DNA from: Lacticaseibacillus thailandensis DSM 22698 = JCM 13996
GTDB lineage: Bacteria; Bacillota; Bacilli; Lactobacillales; Lactobacillaceae
Assembly (NCBI RefSeq): GCF_001312865.1
Contig: NZ_BBER01000001.1
Span: 62,001 to 126,000 of the forward strand
DNA: 64,000 nt
Direction: 5' to 3'
Of the stretch, positions 30,621 through 39,938 are shown in pieces. Each line of letters starts with the position of its first letter. The stretch's first letter is position 1. The notes beneath the pieces are model-generated. The model saw only the letters and a list, made by a program, of their open reading frames with translations, did no database searches and was not told where the DNA came from. The translations under genes were made by a program, and so were the position numbers.

Positions 30621-31257
30621 ATGAAAAACGAAATTGAAGTCAAAGAACTGTTTATCATCCTCAAAAAGAGCCTATTAAAGATGGTGGCGTTAGCGATAAT
30701 TTTTGGTGGATTAGCTTTTGTCTACACACACTTTATGAAGAGCTCGACATATTCTTCGCAAGCAGCAATTTTGGTTAACAATAACAATGGCAAGAAGAGT
30801 GGCACTGGTCGCTTTCGCGAGCAGCAGGCCGATATTCAAGTGATTACTACCTACAAGGAAATAGCTAGAAGTAACCCAGTGGCTAAAGCAGCGGTAAGGA
30901 ATCTAACAAGCAATCACAATCATGATTTTGCTAAGAAATATTCAAGGAAAAAGTTGAACTATGAAAAGCTAGGTAAAAAAAATTTCGGTTAGCAGTCTGA
31001 CTAATTCCCAGATGATTTACATCAGTGCAAACACTAAGTCTTCAAAGCAGTCGCGGGACTATGCCAACGCAGTTGCACAAGCCTTTATTGCGCGGGTACG
31101 GCACCTAATGCACAATAATGATTTGACCATCGCGGCTAAGGCAGTTACGAAATCTAAGCCAGTTTCGAAGCACACGAGCGTAATGGTTGTTACGGGAGTT
31201 GTTTTTGGTGCGTTTGTAGGTTTTGCCTGGGAATTTGTACGAGAACGAGTTCGTTAA
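30621..31257 (+). CDS. Wzz/CpsC-like polysaccharide chain-length protein, frameshifted at A8
   Basis: 211 residues after repair, with two membrane helices flanking an extracytoplasmic loop: MVALAIIFGGLAFVYTHF (about 21-38) and VMVVTGVVFGAFVGFAWEFV near the end. This is the adaptor type that in Gram-positive bacteria normally activates a separate tyrosine kinase; none is adjacent. A8 at 30975-30982 for seven A (GKKISVSSLTNSQMIYIS). It opens the polysaccharide cluster directly behind prfC. Confidence 0.82.
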
Positions 31258-31274
31258 CATTGAGGCACTGAAGG

Positions 31275-31304
31275 CCAACCAATGCAATTGGTTGGTTTGC
31301 TTGT
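31275..31304 (+). terminator. Hairpin between wzz-like and wzy-like genes
   Basis: CCAACCAAT pairs with ATTGGTTGG around GCA, followed by TTTGCTTGT. Weak terminator or attenuator inside the operon. Confidence 0.5.
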
Positions 31305-31324
31305 ATTAGTGAGGTTAATTGTCG

Positions 31325-32594
31325 ATGCAAATAGGTAACTATTTAAGGCGTACTAGCTTGGAAAATGCCCCACTGACGGCACGTGAAACGGTTTACTTGG
31401 TAGGCTTTGCTTGATCTTTTTGGCTTTTTTTTCTTAAGTCCACGTTGATATTACAGTGGACACCGTTGATTGGCTGGATTATCAAGTGGGGCCGTGTTGC
31501 CGGGTTGGGCATAGTTTTAATCTCGGTTTTTTTTCACTAAACGGGTTTCACTGCCAATATTAGCCATGATGGCGATGGCATTTTACTTTGCTTATGTGAT
31601 CCGGTATTTTTCTAGTTATAATATGTTCTACTTTCTCGCCTTAGTATTTTGCGCTTATGGTGTGCGTGGACGCAAAATTGTGGGTACAGCGCTTTTGGAA
31701 ACGATCTTACTTGTTTTAATTACAGTTATGATCTGTGCGATGGGCGATATTGATAACTTGCGCTATCGTCGTGAGGGCCTGGTACGCCAATCCCTGGGCT
31801 TTATTTACCCAACGGACTTTGCGGCTCACCTGACATTTTTGGCCATTCTCTTTGGCGTTTATAAAAATGATCACTACCGTGTGCGTGATGGTCTTGCAAT
31901 TATGTGCATGGCGGTGTTTGCCTACTACGTATGTAATGCCCGGCTAGATAGCATTGTTATTGCACTGTCAGTTGTGTTGTTTATGCTTAATGCTTTTACT
32001 TTTCATTCCAAATGGCTTCGGAAAAATGTTTCTAATTTAGCGACAGTGGCTTTAAGTATCGGGTATCCAATTCTTTTAATAGGCACGTTTTATTTGTCTA
32101 TTGCCTGGCAAAATGGTTCACAGTTTGCAGACAAAATTAATCATTTGTTGTCGAGTAGGATATCACTAGTGGCTGAGGCATTAACACGGTATACCATTAA
32201 TTGGTTTGGACAGTACGTTTCAATGTCTGGTTATGGCGGAGTCGCCGGTAAAAACATGGATCGGACGATATATGGGTATTTTATGATTGATAGTTCCATG
32301 GCGCAGTTAGTCATTATGTATGGAATAGTGATGGCAATTATTACATCAATCATAGTTTATGTAATAATTTTCAGGACCGGCAGAAAGCATTATCTCGCGT
32401 TACAGATTGGCTTAGGCTTGGTACTATTGCACGCTTTTGTAGCTCAGTTTTTGTTTAACCCGGGGTATGACTGCATTTTGTTTTTAGCGTTTGCTAACCT
32501 TAACTATGGGTTTGATACGGCCTTCCATGAGCGCCCAGAATACGACGATTTAGATCAGCTTCAGCCTAACGGTTTATTGCAGGCAATTTGTTAG
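31325..32594 (+). CDS. wzy: Wzy-like polysaccharide polymerase, disrupted
   Basis: Polytopic membrane protein of about 422 residues with some ten hydrophobic segments and a large late loop (NGSQFADKINHLLSSRISLVAEAL...), the layout of Wzy polymerases that link repeat units outside the membrane. From ATG 31325 a TGA is met at 31412. Either it is TGG misread, or a missing T at 31411 and an extra T in the run 31424-31431 cancel out. A T8 run at 31527-31534 should hold seven. Assignment rests on topology and on position between wzz and transferases. Confidence 0.68.
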
Positions 32595-32621
32595 TTAACA
32601 CACTCGGAGGCCAATAGAAAC

Positions 32622-33419
32622 ATGGACAGTTTGTTTATTGGGGTTGCGGCACATAAGCAGTACCAAATGCCCTCAGATAGCGTTTATCATCCCATCCAGG
32701 TTGGGGCTTTAGATAAACCAACTTTATCCGGATATCAACGCGACGATGATGGCGACAACATCTCAGCACTTAACCCTAACTTCAGCGAATTAACAGCTAC
32801 GTACTGGTTGTGGAAAAATTGTGCGGCAGATTACAAGGGGTTAGTTCATTATCGCCGGTATTTTACTATTAACAAGCCACTTAATCCGTTCAGTGTAGGT
32901 AAATTTTCTCAAGTGATGACTGCTCAGCAGTGGCATCAGCTGTTGGCTAAATACCCGGTAGTACTGCCGACTAAGCGGCATTATTATGTGGAAACACTTT
33001 ACTCGCACTACCAACATTCGCACGATATTGAACCGCTTGATGTAACTCGTGGTATCATTCAGCGCAACTTACCTGATTATTTAACCAGTTTTGACAAAGT
33101 TATGCAGCGTAAAAGTGCCCATATGTTTAACATGTTTGTTATGCGGACCGATTATTTTGATGCCTATTCAACTTGGTTGTTTGGTATTCTTTTCGATTTA
33201 CGCAATCATATCGATATTGCCCAATATAGTGTGCAAGAAGCTCGCGTGTTTGGGTATATTAGTGAACTTCTGTTAGATGTTTGGTTGGATGTGCAGCAGC
33301 CGCTGTTTACTGAGGTACCAGTCATGTTTATGGAAAATCAGCACTGGGCCAAGAAAATCTGGTATTTTGGGATGCGTAAATTGTTAGGCGGCAGTAAAAA
33401 GGATGCTCATATTGAGTGA
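32622..33419 (+). CDS. DUF4422 glycosyltransferase
   Basis: 265 residues, intact. The family signature is near the N-terminus: VYHPIQVGAL, NPNFSELTATYWLWKN, YKGLVHYRRYF, then LPTKRHYYVETLYSHYQHSHD, as in capsule-cluster DUF4422 proteins such as those that transfer hexoses. AGGAGG-like CGGAGG lies 13 bases upstream of ATG. Donor and linkage cannot be told. Confidence 0.85.
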   Translation: MDSLFIGVAAHKQYQMPSDSVYHPIQVGALDKPTLSGYQRDDDGDNISALNPNFSELTATYWLWKNCAADYKGLVHYRRYFTINKPLNPFSVGKFSQVMTAQQWHQLLAKYPVVLPTKRHYYVETLYSHYQHSHDIEPLDVTRGIIQRNLPDYLTSFDKVMQRKSAHMFNMFVMRTDYFDAYSTWLFGILFDLRNHIDIAQYSVQEARVFGYISELLLDVWLDVQQPLFTEVPVMFMENQHWAKKIWYFGMRKLLGGSKKDAHIE

Positions 33420-33435
33420 GTTAAGGGTAGTTTAA

Positions 33436-34616
33436 ATGGTTAAACTTCAGCAGATTGCTAGCAAAATTAAAGGCTCAAGTTTTTTTTGGGCTGGCTGTAC
33501 ATATCTTTTTTTTAGCACGTATTTTAAGTTAATTGATTTTTTTTACTAAGACGGACAAGAAACAAATACTTTTCGTGAGTTTTTCGGGTCGTCAGTACAG
33601 TGATAGCCCACGTGCAGTGTATGAAAAGATGCTCACTGATTCTCGGTTTGGGGATTATCATTTTGTCTGGGGGGTGCGCAACGACCATATGGTGCCACCC
33701 AATAAACGGACTGTTTGTGTCAATATCAATTCATTAGGGTACTATCGGATACTGGCCCAGTCTGGCGTGTGGATTGGTAACACCAGCGTTGAGCGTTTAA
33801 TTCATGTGTCGGGGCGTCAGCACCTGTACCTGCAAACCTGGCACGGTATTCCTCTCAAACACTTGGGCCCTGACGAGCCAGAACTGAACTTTTTGACGCG
33901 TTACTGGTATAAACATGCAAAATTTGACTTACTCACTGCGTCAGGAAAATATGATCAAAAAAATATTTAAGCACATTTTTCCGAGTTCTCGGTCAACGCA
34001 AATTACGGGTTTACCCAGAAATGAAGGACTCGGTAAAGATGTAAACAGCGGTAAACTAGTAAAATTGCGTCATTCCTTGGGTTTGGATTACGGCAAACCC
34101 ACTCTCTTATTGGCACCAACTTTTCGAGAATATCAGCAGGATGATAGTACTGGCGAAACCAAATTAACACTAGATTTTTCACACCAACAAGCCGAACGAT
34201 TGTTGAATAAATTTAATGTTCTTTACCGTGGTCATTATTTTGTCGGACAGACGCAAAATAACCCGTTTGTTGATGTGTCTAAATTCAGTAATCTGAATCA
34301 GTTGATGGAAATCAGCGATCTTCTGGTCACGGACTACTCTAGCATCATGTTTGATTTTTCCCTATTGCACAAGCCAGTGATGCTTTTAATAGAGGATTTG
34401 GATGAATATTCCGCCAAGCGGGGATTGTATATTGATCCACGTGAACTAGGTTTAAGTTTTGCAATGAGTGTTCAAGAGTTGGTTGACTTGCTTCAGAATG
34501 TGGACCTTACCAGTGAGAGCGCAAAGGTGGAGGCCTTTGTCCAGCGGTTTAATCCCATCACAGATTTAGGTTACGCGTCGCGGGTCATAATGAAGAAAGT
34601 ACTTAATTTTCAATGA
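33436..34616 (+). CDS. CDP-glycerol:glycerophosphotransferase-like protein (TagB/TagF family), two indels
   Basis: About 392 residues after repair. Family hallmarks: LFVSFSGRQYSDSPRAVYEKM near the start, TWHGIPLKHLGPD, GLPRNEGL, LLAPTFREY, and VTDYSSIMFDFSLLHKPVMLL. It transfers glycerol phosphate (or ribitol phosphate) from the CDP-activated form. Extra bases at T8 33537-33544 (for seven) and A7 33957-33963 (for six). The N-terminus also holds two T8 runs (33480-33487 and 33505-33512) whose true length is uncertain, so residues 15-30 are unsafe. tagD at 45647 would supply CDP-glycerol. Confidence 0.85.
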
Positions 34617-34630
34617 GCGTACTTTCTTTT
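34593..34630 (+). terminator. Hairpin overlapping the end of the TagB-like gene
   Basis: AAGAAAGTAC pairs with GTACTTTCTT then TT. It overlaps the last codons and lies before the next transferase, so it may attenuate transcription within the operon. Confidence 0.5.
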
Positions 34631-34646
34631 GAAATGAGGTTTCTTC

Positions 34647-35609
34647 ATGGTTAAATTCTCTGTGATTATTACAGCGTATAACGTCGAGAATTATCTTCAG
34701 CGTGCGGTCAAATCGGTACTGTCACAAACATTTACTGATTTTGAATTACTCGTGGTGGATGATGGGTCGACCGATAACACAGTTACTGTGGCTAAAAGCT
34801 TGGCCAATAATGATAATCGTGTGAAGATAATACTGCAATCAAATCAAGGTGTTGCCACTGCACGTAACAATGGTATTAATCATGCAAGGGGCGAATATAT
34901 TCAGTTTGTTGACGCTGATGATGTGGTTAGCAGTAATTTCTTGGCAGATATTAATGTGCGTGTGCAACGAGGAGTGGACGTCTTAATTTCTGATTACCGG
35001 ACTTTCTCAGGCAACGTTGCAGATGCTAAGGACAGTTACTTCAGACTGAGAAACGCTGAACTTACCGGTTTGGTAGCCACGCAGTTCCTTTTTCTCAATT
35101 TAGTTCCAAACTTCTCCTGGGCTTTTTGCGTTCGTCGACAGATTTATCTTGGAAATGATTTGAAGTTTCCGGCTGGGCGTATTTTTGAAGATAATTCGTT
35201 GTATTACAGGCTGTTATTTGTTGCTGAGTCTGTAAAAATCTGTGACCTTAAAAATTACTATTACTTTCAACGGCGAGATTCGTACGTACATGTCTACTCA
35301 CAGAGAAGCATTAAGGACTTGTTAGTAATGTTGAACGAAGTTGAAGTATTTGCTCGGCAGCATGGAGGGAAGATTGCGTCTACTAGCCAGGAATATTTAA
35401 TTAAGCGTTACTTTAAGGCGTACACAATGTGTGTTGTTGGGTATGATGGTGATGATAATAGCGCCTTATTGGCTAAGGTAAATCATCACATTAAGACGAT
35501 GAAGCCTTATCGGCCACGCAATAAGAAGATGCGGTTAAAAAAGTTGCTTTGGCAACTGGGAATTTTAAAACCGGTAGTGCTATTTTCAAATCGGCATTTA
35601 GGTGCATGA
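34647..35609 (+). CDS. Family 2 glycosyltransferase
   Basis: 320 residues, intact. GT-A fold: FSVIITAYNVENYLQRAVKSVL, DFELLVVDDGSTDNT (first Asp pair), NQGVATARNNGI and YIQFVDADDVV (DxD-type metal site); GRIFEDNSLYY provides the likely catalytic base region. AATGAGG lies ahead of ATG. It is cytosolic or membrane-associated, adding one sugar to the lipid-linked repeat unit. The sugar is unknown. Confidence 0.9.
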   Translation: MVKFSVIITAYNVENYLQRAVKSVLSQTFTDFELLVVDDGSTDNTVTVAKSLANNDNRVKIILQSNQGVATARNNGINHARGEYIQFVDADDVVSSNFLADINVRVQRGVDVLISDYRTFSGNVADAKDSYFRLRNAELTGLVATQFLFLNLVPNFSWAFCVRRQIYLGNDLKFPAGRIFEDNSLYYRLLFVAESVKICDLKNYYYFQRRDSYVHVYSQRSIKDLLVMLNEVEVFARQHGGKIASTSQEYLIKRYFKAYTMCVVGYDGDDNSALLAKVNHHIKTMKPYRPRNKKMRLKKLLWQLGILKPVVLFSNRHLGA

Positions 35610-35632
35610 GGCAAACAAATTAGGAGATTAGA

Positions 35633-36716
35633 ATGAGCATTTATAATGTTGGCGCTTATCTTGGTAGTACGGGCAATCAGTACTCTGCTGTTAGTAAGCC
35701 AATTGCAGATGTGATTAAAATCATGGCGCCATTAGGAGTTCATGACATGGGCTCAATTGCGTCGGTCCCGGATCGTTTTGGGGGCCGCCTGGTCTCGAAA
35801 AGTAACTTGACACACGCCTTTGGTAATTTACAGGCCGGTGATTGCCTAGTGGTACAATACCCACTTTATGTTAATTATCCAGCTGCGGCGCAAATCATGA
35901 GCTATCTACGTAAACAGGGAGTCAAAACTATTGCCTTCATTCATGATATCAATCCACTGCGTTTCACTGAGCGAACCTTGAAGGATACCATTTTACGCCC
36001 CAGCACCAGAATGTCTTACGCGGTAAAATGCTTAAACCTTTTTAGTCATATTATTTATCCAAATGCTTCAATGCAGAAAGCAATGGAGCGGCGTGGGGTC
36101 CGTGTACCGGCCAATACCTTAAAATTTTACGACTATCTGGTTAATCAGGATGATTCCAGTGATCGAAGTGGTAATTTATCTGCAGGAACTAATTTTAGGC
36201 GCTTATTTTTTTGCAGGTAATTTGGATAAGTCAACATTCTTGCAACACTACCGTTCCAGTGGTGTCGGTGTGAACTTTGTAGTTTTTGGGCAAGAACCTA
36301 AGGGTTACAAATTGCCAGATGCAATCTGTTACCGGGGTGCTAAGGCTCCCGACCAGTTGCCTAAGTTTTTAAAGAATGGTTTTGGTCTAGTCTGGGACGG
36401 TGTTAGTGCTAATACCGTTAAGGGCGGCTGGGGGGAATACTTGCGCTATAACAATCCTTATAAAGCGTCATCTTACTTGGCTGCAGGAATTCCTCTGATT
36501 GTTTGGCGCGAATCAGCTTTGGCTGAAATTGTGCAAAAGTCCAATATCGGTATCTTAGTTGATTCTTTGGCTGATGCAGAACAACAAATTGCTGAACTAA
36601 AGTTAGAAGAGTTTGCACAGATGGAACGCAACGTCATGGATTTTAGAAATAAACTTGTTAAGGGGCAATTTACTGAAGCTGCTGTTAAGGAAGCATTTAG
36701 CGCCGTTGGTGTTTGA
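35633..36716 (+). CDS. Galactofuranosyltransferase-like glycosyltransferase, frameshifted at T7
   Basis: 360 residues after repair. The pattern (GDCLVVQYPLYVNYPAAAQ, KTIAFIHDINPLRF, LIIYPNASMQKAMERRGV-like region, then FAGNLDKSTFL, GFGLVWDGVSAN, YNNPYKASSYLAAGIPLIVW) resembles beta-1,6-galactofuranosyltransferases of the WbbI type. The adjacent glf, which makes UDP-galactofuranose, supports this. One extra T at 36206-36212 (RRLFFAGNLDKS). AGGAG precedes ATG 35633. Confidence 0.8.
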
Positions 36717-36742
36717 GAGTTAATTCAGGAGGAAACATTGTT

Positions 36743-37846
36743 ATGGATTATTTAGTTGTCGGTTCTGGTTTGTATGGAGCCGTATTTGCCAATGAAGCGG
36801 CGAAAGCCGGGAAGACCGTTAAGGTGATTGAGAAGCGTGATCACGTGGCGGGAAATATTTACACTAAAGAAATTGATGGTATTCAGGTACATATGTATGG
36901 TGCGCACATTTTCCACACTTCCGAAGACCGTATTTGGAACTATGTGAACCAGCTGGCGACGTTTAATCGGTACACGAACCAGCCAATTGCTAACTACCAT
37001 GCGAAATCTACAACATGCCTTTCAACATGAACACCTTTAACAAGCTGTGGGGTGTGGTCACTCCTGCTGAGGCCAAGGCTAAGATTGAAGAGCAACGTCA
37101 GGTGCTCGGGGGAAAGGAACCCGAAAATCTGGAAGAGCAGGCTATTTCCCTGGTTGGTACCGATATCTACAATAAGCTGGTCAAGGAGTATACCGAGAAG
37201 CAGTGGGGCCGGCCAACCACTGAACTTCCAGCGTTTATCATTAAGCGTTTGCCGGTACGCTTTACTTACGATAACAACTACTTCAACGATAAGTATCAAG
37301 GTATTCCTGTTGGTGGTTATACGCAGATTGTTGAAAAGTTGCTTGACCATCCTAACATCGAAGTTGAGTTGAACGCCGACTACTTCGCCGACCGTGACAA
37401 GTACGATGCAATGGCTGACAAAATTGTGTATACGGGCATGATTGACCAATTCTACGGTTATAAGTATGGCGAGCTTGAGTACCGTTCGTTACGCTTTGAA
37501 ACTGAAGAATTGGATACACCCAACTACCAGGGTAACGCGGTAGTTAATTACACGGATAAGGATCACGCCTTCACCCGTATCATTGAACACAAGCACTTTG
37601 AGGGTACGGATACTGACAAGACCATCATTACCCACGAATACCCGAAGACCTGGCACAAGGGTGATGAACCATATTACCCGGTCAATGATGATAAGAACAG
37701 TGCCTTGTACCGTAAGTACTACGAATTAGCCCGCCAAGATAAGGATCGCGTGCTGTTTGGTGGTCGCTTGGGTATGTACAAATACTTCAACATGGATCAA
37801 GTCATTGGGGCGGCACTGTACGCGGCGAAAAAAAGAGTTGAGTTAA
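36743..37846 (+). CDS. glf: UDP-galactopyranose mutase, two indels
   Basis: Flavoenzyme converting UDP-galactopyranose to UDP-galactofuranose. 367 residues after repair, the family size. FAD site YLVVGSGLYGAVFANEAAKAG, YGAHIFHT, PIANYHGEIYNMPFNMNTF, and C-terminal RLGMYKYFNMDQVI. One G is missing at 37001 (YHGEIYNMP) and one extra A at 37828-37834 just before the stop. Start is ATG 36743 behind CAGGAGGA. The wzx gene begins directly after its stop. It shows galactofuranose is part of the polymer. Confidence 0.95.
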
Positions 37847-39273
37847 ATGAAGATTGTCAAAAATTACCTCTACAACGTGGGCTATCAAGTCTTTATTTTG
37901 ATAGTGCCGCTGCTGACCACGCCTTATATTAGTCGTGTGTTGGGCAGTTACGGTGTTGGGGTCAATGCTTATACTAATTCCGTGGTGACCTACTTTGTGC
38001 TCTTTGGTAGCATTGGGGTCACTCTTTATGGTAACCGGACGATTGCGTATCAACGTGATGATTTTAAAAAGCGCAGCCAATCATTTTGGGAAATCACGTT
38101 TATGCGCTTTATCACCATTATTGGTGCATATGTGGCGTTCGGTATTTTCTTTATGATAACGGACAGATATCATGAATTTTACTTTGCGCAGTCATGGCAG
38201 ATTTTGGCGGCGGCACTGGATATATCCTGGTTCTTTATGGGATTAGAGGATTTTGGGAAGACCGTCTTACGTAATTTTGCGGTAAAAATTATTTCGGTTA
38301 TCATGATTTTTACCTTCATCAAGAATTCAAGCGATGTTAACCTTTATATCCTGATTCTGACGTTATCAACGTTGTTTGGTAATTTGACGTTGTGGCCGTA
38401 TATGCGCAAGTACGTGCGCAAGCCTGATTGGCACAATCTGCATATATGGCAGCACTTGCGGCCGTCGCTGGCATTATTTGTACCGCAGATTGCGACCCAA
38501 ATTTATCTGGTACTCAACAAAACCATGCTGGGTGCTATGGATGGCGTTAACAGTTCTGGGTACTACGAGTATTCTGATCGTATTGTGAAATTAGTGCTTG
38601 CAGTGGTTACTGCTACTGGCACGGTCATGTTGCCACGAATGGCCAATACTTTTGCTAAAAAGGATTTCAAGAAGTTGAATGAGTACTTGTATCGTTCATT
38701 TGACTTTGTGACGTTGTTGTCGGTTGCCATGGCGTTTGGGACGGCAGCCGTATCGCCAAAGTTTGCACCGTGGTTTATGGGATCACAATTTACGGTCACT
38801 GGTAAATTAATTCCCATTGAATCGATCATCATTGTGATGATTGCTTGGAGCAACGCAATCGGCACCCAGTATTTGCTGCCTATCGGTAAGAACAAGGAAT
38901 ACACCATATCAGTTACAGGCGGAGCGATTGCGAACTTGATTTTGAATGTGCCCTTAATTCTTTGGCTAGGCGTTTATGGGGCTATTATTTCGACGGTTTT
39001 ATCCGAAGTGGTCGTTACGTTGATTCAGGTGTTATTTGTACGTAACCGGGTTGATTATCGCCGACTTTTTTTTCTGGCTTGTGGAAGTATTTATTGTCTG
39101 GGCTGATTATGTATGCTGTGGTTTATACGATGAATGCAAAAATGAATGCCGGCTTTAAAGAATTTGTTCTGCAAATTGTTGTGGGTATGGTTGTGTATAC
39201 GGTAATGATTCTACTGACACGGCCCGCCCCTGTACATTATTTTGGCATCATCCGTTCAAAAATTAAGCGATGA
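37847..39273 (+). CDS. wzx: Wzx-like polysaccharide flippase, frameshifted at T8
   Basis: About 474 residues after repair with 12-14 hydrophobic segments, MATE/MVF-type: YNVGYQVFILIVPLLTTPYISRVLG at the N-terminus, FIPQIATQIYLVLNKTMLG-like middle, and LGVYGAIISTVLSEVV. It moves the lipid-linked repeat unit across the membrane. T8 at 39066-39073 should be six (RRLFSGLWKYLL). ATG 37847 directly follows the glf stop, so the two are coupled. Confidence 0.88.
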
Positions 39274-39285
39274 GGGACATGCATT

Positions 39286-39702
39286 ATGGTTAGGGAACTG
39301 TTTGTCAAGTATAAAAGTATCATTGCCTACCTTTTTTTGGGGCGTAATCACTACCATCGTTAACATCGGCGTATTCATGATTTGGTTTCAACTGGGCGGT
39401 AATTACCAGGTCGGTACTGTACTGGCGTGGTTTCTATCGGTCCTGGTAGCTTTTTTTCAGTAATAAAGTATGGGTGTTTAATAGCCACTATGGTAGTTTC
39501 AGCGATACGTTACGGGAGCTGGTGTCATTTTTTTGGGGCGCGCTTAGTCACGTTGGCGATGGATATGCTGATTACATGGATTGGAATCTCATTACTGCAC
39601 TGGGACGCGTTGGTTGTTAAGATTCTGGACAACGTGATTGTTGTGATTGCCAATTATGTTTTGAGCAAGTTGTTTGTGTTTCGGAAAAGTAAGGATGTGT
39701 GA
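39286..39702 (+). CDS. GtrA/GtcA family small flippase, three T7 frameshifts
   Basis: 137 residues after repair, four hydrophobic segments, GtrA-like: IIAYLFWGVITTIVNIGVFM, FLSVLVAFFSNKVWVFNS, then ISLLHWDALVVKILDNVIVVIANYVLSKLFVFRK. It is thought to flip undecaprenyl-phosphate sugars made by a GtrB/CsbB enzyme. Extra T at 39342-39348, 39451-39457 and 39528-39534, three single-base gains within 200 bases. It starts 12 bases after wzx. The 236 bases that follow hold no recognisable feature. Confidence 0.82.
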
Positions 39703-39938
39703 GTCAAACTAATAGTAGACGAGTCTGATCACCATTGTATTCGCTTGAATAACCTTTTTAAGTTGTCATGTCCGTTGGGCAGAATTGGTATCATGTTGGC
39801 TTGATAAGTGAGTTGTCACCCTCAAAAAGGACTGTTCTAGAAAAATTCTTGCAGTTAAGCCTACAGTCAACTGCGGGTAAATGATAGGGGTGGGATAATT
39901 AATTTAGTGTGCATTTTTTTGAAATGGGGGAGTCTCTT

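Noticed and set aside
31412-31414. TGA recoding (for example selenocysteine) in the Wzy-like gene
   Set aside because: No SECIS-like structure or selenium genes are seen. A misread TGG, or a pair of compensating indels at 31411 and the adjacent T8 run, is far more likely in this sequence.
33480-33512. Confident N-terminal sequence of the TagB/TagF-like protein
   Set aside because: Two T8 runs may each be over-counted by one or two. Reading them as 7 and 6 also keeps the frame and gives a different 10-residue segment, so no claim is made.
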